Shown here: positions 40,045 through 48,988 of the stretch, in pieces
Layout of the letters: every line of letters begins with the position of its first letter
Position numbering within the stretch: the first letter of the stretch is position 1
Assembly: GCF_000971255.1 (NCBI RefSeq)
Contig: NZ_BBMC01000012.1
Location: forward strand, 1-59,297
Length of the DNA: 59,297 nt
Direction: 5' to 3'
From: Demequina rhizosphaerae
GTDB taxonomy: Bacteria > Actinomycetota > Actinomycetes > Actinomycetales > Demequinaceae
Position numbers and translations under genes: made by a program
The notes under the pieces: generated by a model
The model's input: the letters and a program-made list of their open reading frames with translations, nothing else
Told to the model about the DNA's origin: nothing
Databases searched by the model: none

Positions 40045-40488
40045 GTGGAACAGTTCCTGTGGTGGTTCATCGCGGCGATGGTGCTGGGGGCGGTGGAGAT
40101 CTTCACGCTCGACCTGCTGTTCGCGATGCTCGCGGGCGGTGCGCTCGCCGGAGGCCTGGCGGCCCTGCTGGGCGCGCCGTGGTGGTTGAGCATGATCATC
40201 GCGCTCGCGGTGTCGTCGGCGCTCATCGGTCTGCTGAGGCCGTTCCTGCTGCGCTCGCTGCGGGCGAAGGGCGAGGGGGCGGCGGAGACCAACACCGCGG
40301 CCCTCGTGGGCCGCGAGGCGCGCACGCTCGACGAGGTGACCGAGACCCGGGGCCGCGTCAAGCTCAACGGGGAGGTGTGGTCCGCGCGCACCGAGGACGA
40401 TGCGCCGGCCATCCCGGAGGGTTCCGAGGTACGCGTCCTGAGGATCGATGGGGCGACCGCCGTGGTCGCGCCCGAGAAGGAGAGCTGA
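40045..40488 (+). CDS. NfeD-like membrane protein
   Basis: The 147-aa protein has three hydrophobic segments in residues about 5-75 and a C-terminal OB-like domain (TAALVGREARTLDEVTETRG, GSEVRVLRIDGATAVV). This is the short NfeD form (NfeD1b) that partners SPFH proteins. GTG at 40045 follows GAAGGAGG. The SPFH gene follows after 1 nt, so the two likely form one membrane complex. Confidence 0.88.
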   Translation: MEQFLWWFIAAMVLGAVEIFTLDLLFAMLAGGALAGGLAALLGAPWWLSMIIALAVSSALIGLLRPFLLRSLRAKGEGAAETNTAALVGREARTLDEVTETRGRVKLNGEVWSARTEDDAPAIPEGSEVRVLRIDGATAVVAPEKES

Positions 40489-40489
40489 G

Positions 40490-41566
40490 ATGGACAACGT
40501 CGGAACGATCATCGTGTGGGTCGCGATCGCGGTCCTCGCGATCTTCGTCATCACCGCGATCGCTCGCGCGATCATCGTCGTGCAGCAGACGCAGGCGTAC
40601 CTGGTGGAGCGGCTCGGCCGCTACCACAGCACCATGGACGCGGGCCTGCACCTGCTCGTGCCGTTCATCGACAAGGTGCGGGCCAAGGTCGACCTGCGCG
40701 AGATGGTCTACTCGTTCCCGCCGCAGTCCGTCATCACGTCGGACAACCTCGTGGTGGACATCGACACGGTCATCTACTTCCAGGTGACCAACCCCAAGGC
40801 GGCCGTCTACGAGATCGCCAACTACATCACCGGTGTCGAGCAGTTGACGACCACGACGCTCCGTAACATCGTCGGCACGATGGACCTCGAGCAGACGCTC
40901 ACCAGCCGCGACCAGATCAACGGCCAGCTGCGCGGCGTCCTCGACGAGGCGACGGGCAAGTGGGGCATCCGCGTCAACCGCGTGGAGCTCAAGTCGATCG
41001 AGCCGCCGCTGTCCATCAAGGACTCGATGGAGAAGCAGATGCGCGCCGAGCGTGACCGCCGCGCCGCGATCCTCACCGCGGAGGGCGTCAAGCAGTCGGC
41101 GATCCTCACCGCGGAGGGCGAGAAGCAGTCCGCGATCCTGCGGGCCGAGGGCTCGGCGCAGTCCCGCATCCTCGAGGCGGAGGGCGAGGCCCGCGCGATC
41201 CTCCAGGTGTTCGACGCGATCCACGAGGGCGACGCGGACTCCAAGCTGCTGTCGTACCAGTACCTCCAGATGCTCCCCGAGATCGCGAAGGGCACCAACA
41301 ACCAGATGTGGTTCGTGCCCACCGAGTTCACGGGCGCGCTCAACGCGATCGCCGCGGGCTTCGGCGGCACCGAGGAGCCCGAGCCGCTCGAGCGCGACCC
41401 CGAGCGCGCGAGGCGCGCCGGCTCGCGGATCACCTCCGCGCTCGCCGACCCGCGCGCCGCGCTCGAGGAGGCCCGCCGTCAGGCCGAGGGCTTCTCCGCC
41501 GAGGCGGAGCAGGCGGGCAGCGGCTCCGGCAAGCCGTTCGACCCGGATGCCGAGAAGGGTCAGTAG
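40490..41566 (+). CDS. SPFH/Band 7 (stomatin/QmcA-like) membrane protein
   Basis: The 358-aa protein has one N-terminal membrane segment (residues about 5-28). The SPFH domain follows, with VVQQTQAYLVERLGRYHST near 30, YSFPPQSVITSDNLVVDIDT near 75 and SIEPPLSIKDSMEKQMRAER near 170. A coiled, repeated region (ILTAEGVKQSAILTAEGEKQ near 195) is next, then a Glu/Ala-rich tail. These proteins form large membrane rings that organise or protect other proteins. Paired with NfeD as usual. The ribosome-binding site GAAGGAGAG lies before the ATG at 40490. Confidence 0.9.
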   Translation: MDNVGTIIVWVAIAVLAIFVITAIARAIIVVQQTQAYLVERLGRYHSTMDAGLHLLVPFIDKVRAKVDLREMVYSFPPQSVITSDNLVVDIDTVIYFQVTNPKAAVYEIANYITGVEQLTTTTLRNIVGTMDLEQTLTSRDQINGQLRGVLDEATGKWGIRVNRVELKSIEPPLSIKDSMEKQMRAERDRRAAILTAEGVKQSAILTAEGEKQSAILRAEGSAQSRILEAEGEARAILQVFDAIHEGDADSKLLSYQYLQMLPEIAKGTNNQMWFVPTEFTGALNAIAAGFGGTEEPEPLERDPERARRAGSRITSALADPRAALEEARRQAEGFSAEAEQAGSGSGKPFDPDAEKGQ

Positions 41567-41578
41567 GGACGATGCGAC

Positions 41579-41608
41579 GGGCCCCGGGGGAGCGATCCCT
41601 CGGGGCCC
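41579..41608. terminator. Strong hairpin between the SPFH and DUF2157 genes
   Basis: Left arm 41579-41591 pairs with right arm 41596-41608 over 13 positions (12 Watson-Crick and one G-T), with a GCGA tetraloop. It lies between the stops of two convergent genes, so it can end transcripts from both sides. There is no T tract, as is common in actinobacteria. Confidence 0.7.
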
Positions 41609-41651
41609 TCGCCGTCCTCGGGGCGCGTGACGGGCTGCCCCGGGGACGCGC

Positions 41652-42674
41652 TCATCCGCCCGGCGCCTGCCGGCGCTCGCGGACCATCCACACCGCCACC
41701 ACCACGAGGGCCACGCCGGTGAGCAGCACGCCCACCCAGGTCGCGACCGCGTCGCCCACGAGGTGGTCGATGAGCTGCGGGGTGGAGATCAGCAGGCCGA
41801 TCCCGCCGGGCACGATGAGCACGGCGAGCCGCGACACGGTGATCGCGACCGCCAGGAGGGCGACCGAGACGGCCACCGCCGCGATGAGCATCGGCGTGCG
41901 CGTGACGTCGTACGCCGTCGTCTGCAGGGCGAGCACCGTCAGCATGCCGCCCGCGACGAGCCCCGCGGTGGCCGGCCTCAGCCACCCCATCGCCGCGCCG
42001 GCCACCCACGCGGCCCCCACGGCCGCGAGCGTGAGGCCGAGCGCGAGCGCCATGTCGCGGTCGTCGGCGGCGACCAGCGACACCGTCGAGGACGCGAGCC
42101 CCGCCAGCGCCGCGAGCGTCGCCAGCTGCGCGAGACCTCGCCGGCGCGCCGCGTAGATCACCGCCGCGACCACGAGCGTCGGCGCCGTCACCGCGACCCC
42201 CATGGCCTCGTCCGTGACGCCCGCGGCGTCCGTGATCACCCACGCGAGCCATGCGGTCAGGCCCACCGTCGCGAGGAGCAGCACCGACGCGAGGCGCTGC
42301 GCGGGGTCCGTCGCGACCCGGGCCGCGAGCGTGCCGCCCACCGCCACGACGGCGAGCAGGCCCGCGACGATCGCGACCCGACCGGCCGTCGGCAGGTCGG
42401 CCCACGTCCGTCCCAGGAGGAACGACACGGCGGAGATGACGAGCGCCGCCCCGAGGTAGCCGACCACCTCGCCCACGAGCGCGAGCGTGCGCGGCTGCGA
42501 TGGCGGTGGGGGTGGTGCGACGGCCTCGGGGCCTGTGGCGACGGCGTCGGGTGCGGATGCAGGTGGCGCGATGTCCTGGTGCTCGTGCTCGTACCGGCGC
42601 AGGTCGTCCCCCACGGCGGGGGTGATGAGCCCCGCCTCGACCCATCGGTCGATACGTGCCTCGAGCCCGTTCAT
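41652..42674 (-). CDS. DUF2157-like polytopic membrane protein
   Basis: The 340-aa product starts MNGLEARIDRWVEAGLIT, typical of the DUF2157 N-terminal helix (LxxWxxxGLIT). A Pro-rich stretch follows, then about ten hydrophobic segments. The family has no known function. The ATG at 42674 is chosen because GGAGGGAAG stands just upstream, and the frame further upstream is Arg-rich and unlikely. It is convergent with the SPFH gene. Confidence 0.75.
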   Translation of the reverse strand: MNGLEARIDRWVEAGLITPAVGDDLRRYEHEHQDIAPPASAPDAVATGPEAVAPPPPPSQPRTLALVGEVVGYLGAALVISAVSFLLGRTWADLPTAGRVAIVAGLLAVVAVGGTLAARVATDPAQRLASVLLLATVGLTAWLAWVITDAAGVTDEAMGVAVTAPTLVVAAVIYAARRRGLAQLATLAALAGLASSTVSLVAADDRDMALALGLTLAAVGAAWVAGAAMGWLRPATAGLVAGGMLTVLALQTTAYDVTRTPMLIAAVAVSVALLAVAITVSRLAVLIVPGGIGLLISTPQLIDHLVGDAVATWVGVLLTGVALVVVAVWMVRERRQAPGG

Positions 42675-42771
42675 GGCCGCTTCCCTCCAGCGACACCGAC
42701 GTCGTCGTCGACACCTCCAGGCTACGCCCGGGCCGGGCGCGCGGCCACCGGATCCTGGGATGATGGCACCC

Positions 42772-43572
42772 ATGCCCGTCATCCCGATCGACGATCCCAG
42801 CGACCCCCGCCTGGCCGACTACCGCGGCCTCACCGACGTCGCGCTGCGGCGCGTCCTCGAGCCCGAGCGGGGCCTCTACATGGCCGAGGGCGCCAAGGTG
42901 ATCGCGCGCGCGATCCGGGCCGCGCATCGTCCCCGCTCCGTCCTCGTGAGCGAGCGCTGGCTCGAGTCGGTCGCGCCGCTCGTGGACGACGCGACGCCCG
43001 TGTACCTCGCGCCCGCCGCGCTGCTCGAGGACGTCACCGGCTACCAGGTCCATCGCGGCGCGCTCGCGTCGATGGAGCGGCCGGCGCTGCCCGCGCTCGC
43101 GGACCTCGCGCGCGACGCGCGCCGCATCGTGGTGCTCGAGGGCATCGTGGACCACACCAACGTGGGCGCGATCTTCCGCTCGGCAGCGGGCATCGGCGCC
43201 GACGCCGTGGTGGTGTCGCCCACGTGCGCGGACCCGCTCTACCGGCGCTCGGTCAAGGTCTCGATGGGCACGGTCTTCCAGGTGCCGTGGACGCGCGCGG
43301 AGTCATGGCCCGGCGCGCTCGGCGAGCTGCGCGCGCTCGGCTTCACCGTCGCGGGCCTCGCGCTCACGGACGATGCGGTGACCCTGGACGACTTCGCGGC
43401 CGGGGCGGGGGAGCGGGTCGCCCTCGTCATGGGGACCGAGGGCGACGGGCTCACCCGCCAGGCGCTCGCGCACGTCGACGCGGCCGTGGTGATCCCCATG
43501 CACGGCGGGGTCGACTCGCTCAACGTGGCCGCGGCCTCGGCGGTCGCGATGTGGGAGCTCCGCGCCCGCTAG
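42772..43572 (+). CDS. SpoU/TrmH-family rRNA or tRNA 2'-O-methyltransferase
   Basis: The 266-aa protein has an N-terminal substrate-binding region (LYMAEGAKVIARAIRAAHRP) and the SPOUT knot motifs: VDHTNVGAIFRSAAG near residue 125 (motif 1 with the catalytic Arg), VMGTEGDGLT near 220 (motif 2) and IPMHGGVDSLNVAAASAV near 243 (motif 3). It methylates a ribose of rRNA or tRNA; the site is unknown. Starts at 42763 or 42760 would add three or four residues. Its TAG stop shares CTAG (43569-43572) with the amylase stop on the other strand. Confidence 0.9.
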   Translation: MPVIPIDDPSDPRLADYRGLTDVALRRVLEPERGLYMAEGAKVIARAIRAAHRPRSVLVSERWLESVAPLVDDATPVYLAPAALLEDVTGYQVHRGALASMERPALPALADLARDARRIVVLEGIVDHTNVGAIFRSAAGIGADAVVVSPTCADPLYRRSVKVSMGTVFQVPWTRAESWPGALGELRALGFTVAGLALTDDAVTLDDFAAGAGERVALVMGTEGDGLTRQALAHVDAAVVIPMHGGVDSLNVAAASAVAMWELRAR

Positions 43573-46298
43573 GACGCCTCCGCCGTCGCCTCGTGCGTGA
43601 GCGGGTCGTAGAGGAACGTCACGGTGGCGGGCGCATCGAGCTCGAGCACCATGTTGGGGCCGTCGCCCACGCCGCCGGCGCCGTAGTTCTCGTCCCACGA
43701 GCCGTCGATCGCGATCTTGTACTCGTGGCTGCCCGCGGGCAGGTCGACCGTGAGCGTCCACGCCGCCGCGGCGTCGTCGAACGTCATCGCGACCTCCTCG
43801 CAGTCGGGCTGCCACCACTCGGCGCAGCCGACCAGCTCGTTGAAGCTGCCCGGCACGGACGGCTGGCCGGCGCCCTTCGCGCCGCCGGCGCGCGCGGCCA
43901 CGATGACGGACTCGACCGAGACCCCGCCCTGCGTGACCGTGGCCTTGTACTGGACCTCGGCGCCGACCTCGACGTCCGCCAGGTCGTCGGTCGCCACGTA
44001 CGCGGGCGCGGTGGTGTCCGTCCCGACCTCCGTCCAGTCGCCGCCCGCCACGCGCCGCGAGATCGTCACCGACGTGTCCGCGCGTGCCGGCGCCACGGCC
44101 GCCACGACGGTCGCCTCGACGCCCACCGTGCCGCCCGCGAGCGGATCGGCGATCGCGACGGTCGGCTCGGGCACGGCCGCCGTGACCGGCTCGCTGGTCG
44201 ACTCGTGGCCGACGCCGTCGGAGACCACCGCCTGGTACTCGACCGCGGCGCCGGGCGCGAGGCCCGTGACGACGTCGTAGACCTGGAACGGCGCGGCGTC
44301 GTCGGTGCCCAGGTGCTCCCACGCGCCGCCCTCGGCGCGCGCCCAGAACGACACCTCGGCGTAGCCGTCGCCCTCGACGCTCGCGCGCACGGGCAGGCGG
44401 CCGGGGTCGACCTCGTCGCCGGCGTCGCCGTCCCACCCGGCCTCGAGCGTCACGGCGGGAGCCTCGTCCCGCTCGACGATGCCGGAGCCGGCCTGGTAGA
44501 CGACCGTCCCGTAGGCCGGCACGGTCACGGTGGCCACCCCCGCATCGTCCGTCTCGACGGTCGCGTCGCCGTCGCCCGCCAGCAGCGTGAGCGTGCCCCG
44601 CGACCACGTGGGGACGGCGACGGTGCGCGGCTCGTCGTCGCTGTTGAGCGCGACGACCGTCTCGACCCGCTCGTCGCGGTCGAGGCGCGAGAACGCGTAC
44701 ACGCCGCGGCCGTCCTCAGCGAGGCGCGTCACCTGCGCGCCCGACCGCAGCGCCGGCGTCGCCTCGGTGACGGCGGCGAGCTCCGCGATCCACGCGTAGA
44801 GGGGCTGCGCGGTGTCGTAGACGGGGTCGGCGAGCGTCGCGTCGGACCCGATCAGCTCATCGTCCACGTACTCGGGGATCGACGTGCCGAACATGGGCTG
44901 GCGCGCGGCCTTGTCGCCGCCGTCGCCGGTGAGGCCCTGCTCGTCGCCGTAGTAGACGATGGGGTTGCCGCGCCCGAGCAGCAGCAGCGAGTGCGCGAGG
45001 AGGTCGCGGGCGAGCAGCTCGTCGTCGTCCGCGCCGGGGTTGTCCTCGAGCAGCATCCCGCCGAAGCGGCCCATGTCGTGGTTGCCGAGGAACGTGGGCA
45101 GCTGGGCGGCGCTCGAGTCCGCGTCGGTGAACCAGTCGTCGGCCGCGTAGAAGGCGGCGAGGTCGGACGCGTTGCCCTTGCCCGAGGCGAAGGCCCGCGC
45201 CGCGCCCTGGAACGGGAAGTCGAGCACCGCCTGGAAGCCCACCTCGGTGGTGTAGCGGGAGGTGGCGGCGCGCGAGCCGTCGTAGACCTCGCCGAACACG
45301 AAGAAGTCCTCGGCGCCCTTGTCCGCCGCGGCGCCGAGCACGCCCGGCAGGAACTCCTCCCAGAAGCCGTCGTCGACGTGGCGGACCGTGTCGACCCGGT
45401 AGCCGTCGATGCCGGCGTCGATCCAGTCGGAGTAGAGCGCGGTCATGCCCTCGACCACGGCCGGGTTCTCGGTCCACAGGTCGTCGAGGCCGAAGAAGTC
45501 GCCGTACTGCGAGTCCTCGCCCGTGAAGGTGGTGTTGCCCCGGTTGTGGTACATCGTCACGTCGTTCAGCCAGCCCGGGCTCTTGGCGTCCTCCTCGCCC
45601 GCGGCGAGCACGGGGTCGTAGGGGAAGGACGAGGCGCCGACGGCCGGGAAGGTGCCGTCCGCCGCGGCGGCGCGGTCGTCGAACGCGTTCCCGTCCGCGT
45701 CGACGTAGGGGACCGCGTCCGTGCCGATGTACGGCATGCGGTCGCCCTCGGCGTAGCCGATGACGTCCGCGGTGTGGTTGGTGATGATGTCGAGGAAGAC
45801 CTTGATGCCGCGCGCGTGCGCCGCCTCGACCAGGCTCTCGAGCGCCTCGGTGCCGCCCAGGTGCGGGTCGATGCTCGTGAAGTCCGTGATCCAGTAACCG
45901 TGGTAGCCGGCCGAGGAGTCCTCGAGCTGCACCGGCTTGTTCGTGAACGGCGGCGACACCCAGATGCCCGTGACGCCGAGCCCCTCGAGGTAGTCGAGCC
46001 GCTCCTCGACGCCCGCGAGGTCGCCGCCCTGGTAGAAGCCAGCATCGGTGGGGTCGAGGCCCGACACGAGGGGATCGGCGCCCAGCCCGCCGTCGTCGTT
46101 GGTCGGATCGCCGTTCGCGAACCGGTCCGCCATGAGGAAGTAGAGCACCTCGTCGGCGGGCGCCTCCCTGGCGGGCGGGACCGCGTGCGGACCCTCCTCC
46201 CCGCCGAGCAGCAGCGCGGCGGCGATGCCGCCCCCGATCAGGACCGCGCCCGCGGCGCCCGCGACGATGCGGGAGCGGGTCGAGCCGAGCATCGTCAT
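43569..46298 (-). CDS. Secreted multidomain alpha-amylase (GH13) with C-terminal pullulanase-X25-like domain
   Basis: The 909-aa enzyme begins with a signal or anchor (RSRIVAGAAGAVLIGGGIAA) and so acts outside the cell. GH13 regions: DIITNHT (I), GIDGYRVDTVRHV (II, nucleophile Asp), FVFGEVYDG (III, acid/base Glu), FLGNHDMGRF (IV). A beta-sandwich follows the barrel, then Ig-like domains (about 640-800). The last domain, VPGSFNELVGCAEWWQPDCE ... YKIAIDGSWDENYG, matches the X25 domain of bacterial pullulanases. The mix suggests alpha-glucan or pullulan breakdown. ATG 46298 has CGGAGG 8 nt upstream. A LacI-type operator lies about 70 nt before the start. Confidence 0.9.
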   Translation of the reverse strand: MTMLGSTRSRIVAGAAGAVLIGGGIAAALLLGGEEGPHAVPPAREAPADEVLYFLMADRFANGDPTNDDGGLGADPLVSGLDPTDAGFYQGGDLAGVEERLDYLEGLGVTGIWVSPPFTNKPVQLEDSSAGYHGYWITDFTSIDPHLGGTEALESLVEAAHARGIKVFLDIITNHTADVIGYAEGDRMPYIGTDAVPYVDADGNAFDDRAAAADGTFPAVGASSFPYDPVLAAGEEDAKSPGWLNDVTMYHNRGNTTFTGEDSQYGDFFGLDDLWTENPAVVEGMTALYSDWIDAGIDGYRVDTVRHVDDGFWEEFLPGVLGAAADKGAEDFFVFGEVYDGSRAATSRYTTEVGFQAVLDFPFQGAARAFASGKGNASDLAAFYAADDWFTDADSSAAQLPTFLGNHDMGRFGGMLLEDNPGADDDELLARDLLAHSLLLLGRGNPIVYYGDEQGLTGDGGDKAARQPMFGTSIPEYVDDELIGSDATLADPVYDTAQPLYAWIAELAAVTEATPALRSGAQVTRLAEDGRGVYAFSRLDRDERVETVVALNSDDEPRTVAVPTWSRGTLTLLAGDGDATVETDDAGVATVTVPAYGTVVYQAGSGIVERDEAPAVTLEAGWDGDAGDEVDPGRLPVRASVEGDGYAEVSFWARAEGGAWEHLGTDDAAPFQVYDVVTGLAPGAAVEYQAVVSDGVGHESTSEPVTAAVPEPTVAIADPLAGGTVGVEATVVAAVAPARADTSVTISRRVAGGDWTEVGTDTTAPAYVATDDLADVEVGAEVQYKATVTQGGVSVESVIVAARAGGAKGAGQPSVPGSFNELVGCAEWWQPDCEEVAMTFDDAAAAWTLTVDLPAGSHEYKIAIDGSWDENYGAGGVGDGPNMVLELDAPATVTFLYDPLTHEATAEAS

Positions 46299-46369
46299 CG
46301 ATGCAGCCTCCGTGCCTGGGCCTGCGGGCCCTCCGTGATGAGCGTGACGACGCCGTCGCGGTGCACGGG

Positions 46370-46383
46370 TGCAAACGCTTGCA
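46370..46383. promoter_or_regulatory. LacI-family operator upstream of the alpha-amylase gene
   Basis: TGCAAACGCTTGCA is a near-perfect palindrome (arms TGCAA/TTGCA around a central CG). It fits the LacI/GalR-family consensus used by actinobacterial maltose and starch repressors (TTGCAAACGTTTGCAA-like). It lies 72 nt upstream of the amylase ATG, so a sugar-responsive repressor probably controls this gene. The regulator is not in the window. Confidence 0.75.
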
Positions 46384-46459
46384 TCGTCGCCATGGACAGC
46401 CATCGTAGGGCCTTTCCGGGCGCGTCCGCGCATGTGTCGCGCCTCGTCACGCAGGCGTC

Positions 46460-46516
46460 TTGCCGACTGTCGGAGGGCGGGGTCATAATCGAACATACGT
46501 TCGAACAGGTGTTCGA
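46460..46516 (+). promoter_or_regulatory. SOS promoter of imuA-imuB-dnaE2 with two overlapping LexA boxes
   Basis: Two perfect actinobacterial SOS boxes of the form TCGAAC-N4-GTTCGA lie at 46489-46504 (spacer ATAC) and 46501-46516 (spacer AGGT). They share four bases. A -35 TTGCCG (46460-46465), 18-nt spacer and -10 CATAAT (46484-46489) lie directly upstream, so the boxes cover the transcription start. LexA bound here would block transcription until DNA damage. Confidence 0.92.
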
Positions 46517-46544
46517 ACGGACGATGCGGGAGGCGGGTGACGCG

Positions 46545-47264
46545 ATGGAGACGGCCGAGGCGAGGATCGCCCGGGCGCGCGAGGCGCTCGCGGGGGTCCA
46601 GCGGCGGGTGGGCACCACGCGCGACCGCTGGGAGGCGCCCGCCCTGCCGCTGACGCCGCTGCTCGACCAGGTGCTGCCGCAGGGGCTGCGGCGCGGCCAG
46701 GTGGTCGCGGTGGCCGGCTCGACGTCCCTCATGCTCGCGCTCGCGGCCGCCGCCTCGGAGGCCGGCTCGTGGACCGCGGCCGTGGGGATGCCCGCGCTCG
46801 GCGTGGTCGCGGCGGCCCGGCGCGGCCTCGACCTCGCGCGGCTCGCGCTCGTGCCCCACCCGGGCGCGCAGGCGGCCGCGACGGCCGGCGCGTGCGTCGA
46901 CGGGATGGACGTGGTGCTGCTGGGGCCGCGCCTCGCGCTGTCCGACGCGGACCGGCGCCGGCTCGCCTCCCGCGCCCGGGAGCGCGGCACGGTCATCGTC
47001 GCCGAGGGGGCCTGGGCGGGCGCCCACACCACGCTCACCGCGGTGGGGTCGCGCTGGCACGGGCTCGGCGCGGGCGACGGCCGCCTGCGGGGCCGCGAGC
47101 TCACGGTGCGGGTCGAGGAGCGTCGCGGCGGCACCGCGCGGCTCGTCACGCTGCCGATCGAGGGGTCGGCCCTCGGCGCCACGACCGCCGGCGCCGGTGT
47201 CCCGGCGCGCGGCGGCGCCACCGCCCCGTCGGTGTCGCTGCGCGCGCTCGGGGGCGCGGCATGA
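46545..47264 (+). CDS. imuA: ImuA-like mutasome subunit (RecA-fold)
   Basis: The 239-aa protein resembles the ImuA/ImuA' subunits: LLDQVLPQGLRRGQVVAVAG near residue 40 recalls the Walker region of RecA/SulA-like proteins but lacks a clean GxxxxGKT, and TVIVAEGAWAGAHTTLTAV follows near 145. ImuA' is needed with ImuB and DnaE2 for damage-induced mutagenesis in mycobacteria. The ATG at 46545 has GGGAGG upstream. The ATG at 46524 (7 more residues) is possible. Its stop overlaps imuB (ATGA). Sequence identity in this family is low, so I rely on position. Confidence 0.85.
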   Translation: METAEARIARAREALAGVQRRVGTTRDRWEAPALPLTPLLDQVLPQGLRRGQVVAVAGSTSLMLALAAAASEAGSWTAAVGMPALGVVAAARRGLDLARLALVPHPGAQAAATAGACVDGMDVVLLGPRLALSDADRRRLASRARERGTVIVAEGAWAGAHTTLTAVGSRWHGLGAGDGRLRGRELTVRVEERRGGTARLVTLPIEGSALGATTAGAGVPARGGATAPSVSLRALGGAA

Positions 47265-48988
47265 GCGTCGTCACCGTGGTCCGCCGCGCCGTCCTGTGGG
47301 TGCCGGACTGGCCCGTGGTCGCCGCGATGACGGAGGCGGGGCTCGGCGCGCACGTGCCCGCGGCCGTCCTGCACGGGCGCGGGCTCATCGCGGTCTCCGC
47401 CGCCGCGCGCGCGGCCGGGGTGCGGCGCGGCAGCACCCGCCGCCTCGCGCAGCGCGCGTGCCCCGAGCTCGCGATCCTGCCCCACGACGAGGGCCGCGAC
47501 TCGCGCCTGTTCGAGGCCGTCGCGGCCGCCGCCGAGCAGGCCGTCTCCGGCGTCGAGATCTCCCGCCCCGGGCTCATGATCATCCCCGCGGACGGCGCGG
47601 CCCGCTTCCATGGCTCGGAGGAGGCGCTCGCGGAGGCGCTCGTCACCGCGGTCGCCGAGCACGCCGGGATCGAGTGCGCGGTCGGCGCCGCGGACGGGCT
47701 GCTCGCGGCCGTGCTCGCGGCCCGCTCCTCCGAGGTGGTGCCCGCCGGGGCGTCGCGGGGCTACCTCGCGCCCGCGCCCGTCGACTCGCTCGCGCTCGCG
47801 GCCATGGAGCGCGCGCAGCGTCAGGAGGCCGAGCGGCTCGCGAGCGTGCTCACGCGCTTGGGGATCGTCACGCTGGGGGACCTCGCGGCGCTGCCGTTCG
47901 CGGACGTGCTCGCCCGCTTCGGGCCCGTGGGGGTGTGGGCGCACCGGCTCGCGTCGGGGGAGGACCTCGCCCCGCCGGTGCTGCGCCGCACCGAGGAGGA
48001 CATCGCCGTCGAGCACGTGTTCGAGGACCCGGCCGAGCGGATCGAGCAGCTCGTCCACGTCGCCAAGGAGGCGGCCGCGGCCCTCGACCGGGCGCTGCTC
48101 GACGCCGGCGTGCGCTGCGGGCGCGTGCGCATCACCGCCCGCACGGAGAAGGGCCAGGAGCTCGAGCGCGTGTGGCGCACGGACGTCGGCACCCGCGCCG
48201 GCGCGTTCGCGCGGCACATGACGGACCGCGTGCGCTGGCAGCTCGAGGGCTGGCTGTCGGGCACCGTGGGCGCGTCCGGGGCGGCACGCGGGCCGGGTGC
48301 CGGAGCCGCCGGCCAGGTGCCGGAGCCGTCGCCGCTCGTGTCGCTCGGCCTGGTCGCCGAGGACGTGGTGCCGCTCGGCTCCGAGCAGGCCTACCTGTGG
48401 GGCGGGGTGTCGGGCGCGGACTCGCGCGCGCATCGTGCCCTCGAGCGCGTCCAGGGGCTGCTCGGTCTCGAGGGCGTGCTTGCGGTCGCCGAGCAGGGCG
48501 GACGCTCTCCCCGCGACAGGGCGCACCTTGCGCCCTGGGGCCAGGAGGCGCCCCCCGCCCGCGCGATCGCGCACCCGTGGCCGGGGCGCATCCCCGACCC
48601 GCCGCCGGCCACCGTGCCGCCCGTCGCGCGGCCCGCGCTCGTGCTCGACGCGGGCGGCGCCCCCGTCACCATCAGCCGGCGGCTCGCGGTGAGCGCCCCG
48701 CCCACGTGGGTGCGGCTCGAGGCGGACCCGGCCGACGAGCGGGCGCAGGCCGCCAACCGCCACCCCTCCTCGGGCCACGTCGGCCGCGTCGCGGGGCCGG
48801 TGTGGGACCGCGCGCGCCCGGTCGAGTCGTGGGCCGGGCCCTGGCCCGTGTCCGAGCGCTGGTGGTCCGAGGACGCGTCGCGGCGCGCCTACGTCCAGGT
48901 CGCGCTGCGCGACGGCGAGGACACGGTGACCGCGGTGCTGCTCGCGTACGGCGGCGGGGAGTGGGAGCTGGAGGCCGTCTATGACTGA
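47261..48988 (+). CDS. imuB: ImuB-like Y-family DNA polymerase homolog
   Basis: The 575-aa protein keeps the Y-family order: N-terminal palm part (RRAVLWVPDWPVVAAM), the thumb/HhH part (LTRLGIVTLGDLAALPFADV near 200) and a little-finger part (GRVRITARTEKGQE near 290). The catalytic site is missing: where polymerases have DMDAFF, this has VPDWPV, and the second acidic site is not present. Such proteins are adaptors that link the mutasome to the clamp and DnaE2, not polymerases. The long Pro/Ala-rich tail is usual. It overlaps imuA by 4 nt and dnaE2 by 8 nt. Confidence 0.9.
   Translation: MSVVTVVRRAVLWVPDWPVVAAMTEAGLGAHVPAAVLHGRGLIAVSAAARAAGVRRGSTRRLAQRACPELAILPHDEGRDSRLFEAVAAAAEQAVSGVEISRPGLMIIPADGAARFHGSEEALAEALVTAVAEHAGIECAVGAADGLLAAVLAARSSEVVPAGASRGYLAPAPVDSLALAAMERAQRQEAERLASVLTRLGIVTLGDLAALPFADVLARFGPVGVWAHRLASGEDLAPPVLRRTEEDIAVEHVFEDPAERIEQLVHVAKEAAAALDRALLDAGVRCGRVRITARTEKGQELERVWRTDVGTRAGAFARHMTDRVRWQLEGWLSGTVGASGAARGPGAGAAGQVPEPSPLVSLGLVAEDVVPLGSEQAYLWGGVSGADSRAHRALERVQGLLGLEGVLAVAEQGGRSPRDRAHLAPWGQEAPPARAIAHPWPGRIPDPPPATVPPVARPALVLDAGGAPVTISRRLAVSAPPTWVRLEADPADERAQAANRHPSSGHVGRVAGPVWDRARPVESWAGPWPVSERWWSEDASRRAYVQVALRDGEDTVTAVLLAYGGGEWELEAVYD

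Noticed and set aside
41763..47264. A continuous plus-strand open frame of more than 1800 codons
   Set aside because: Only its last about 240 codons (imuA) are credible. The rest is the opposite-strand shadow of the DUF2157 and amylase genes, kept open by high GC.
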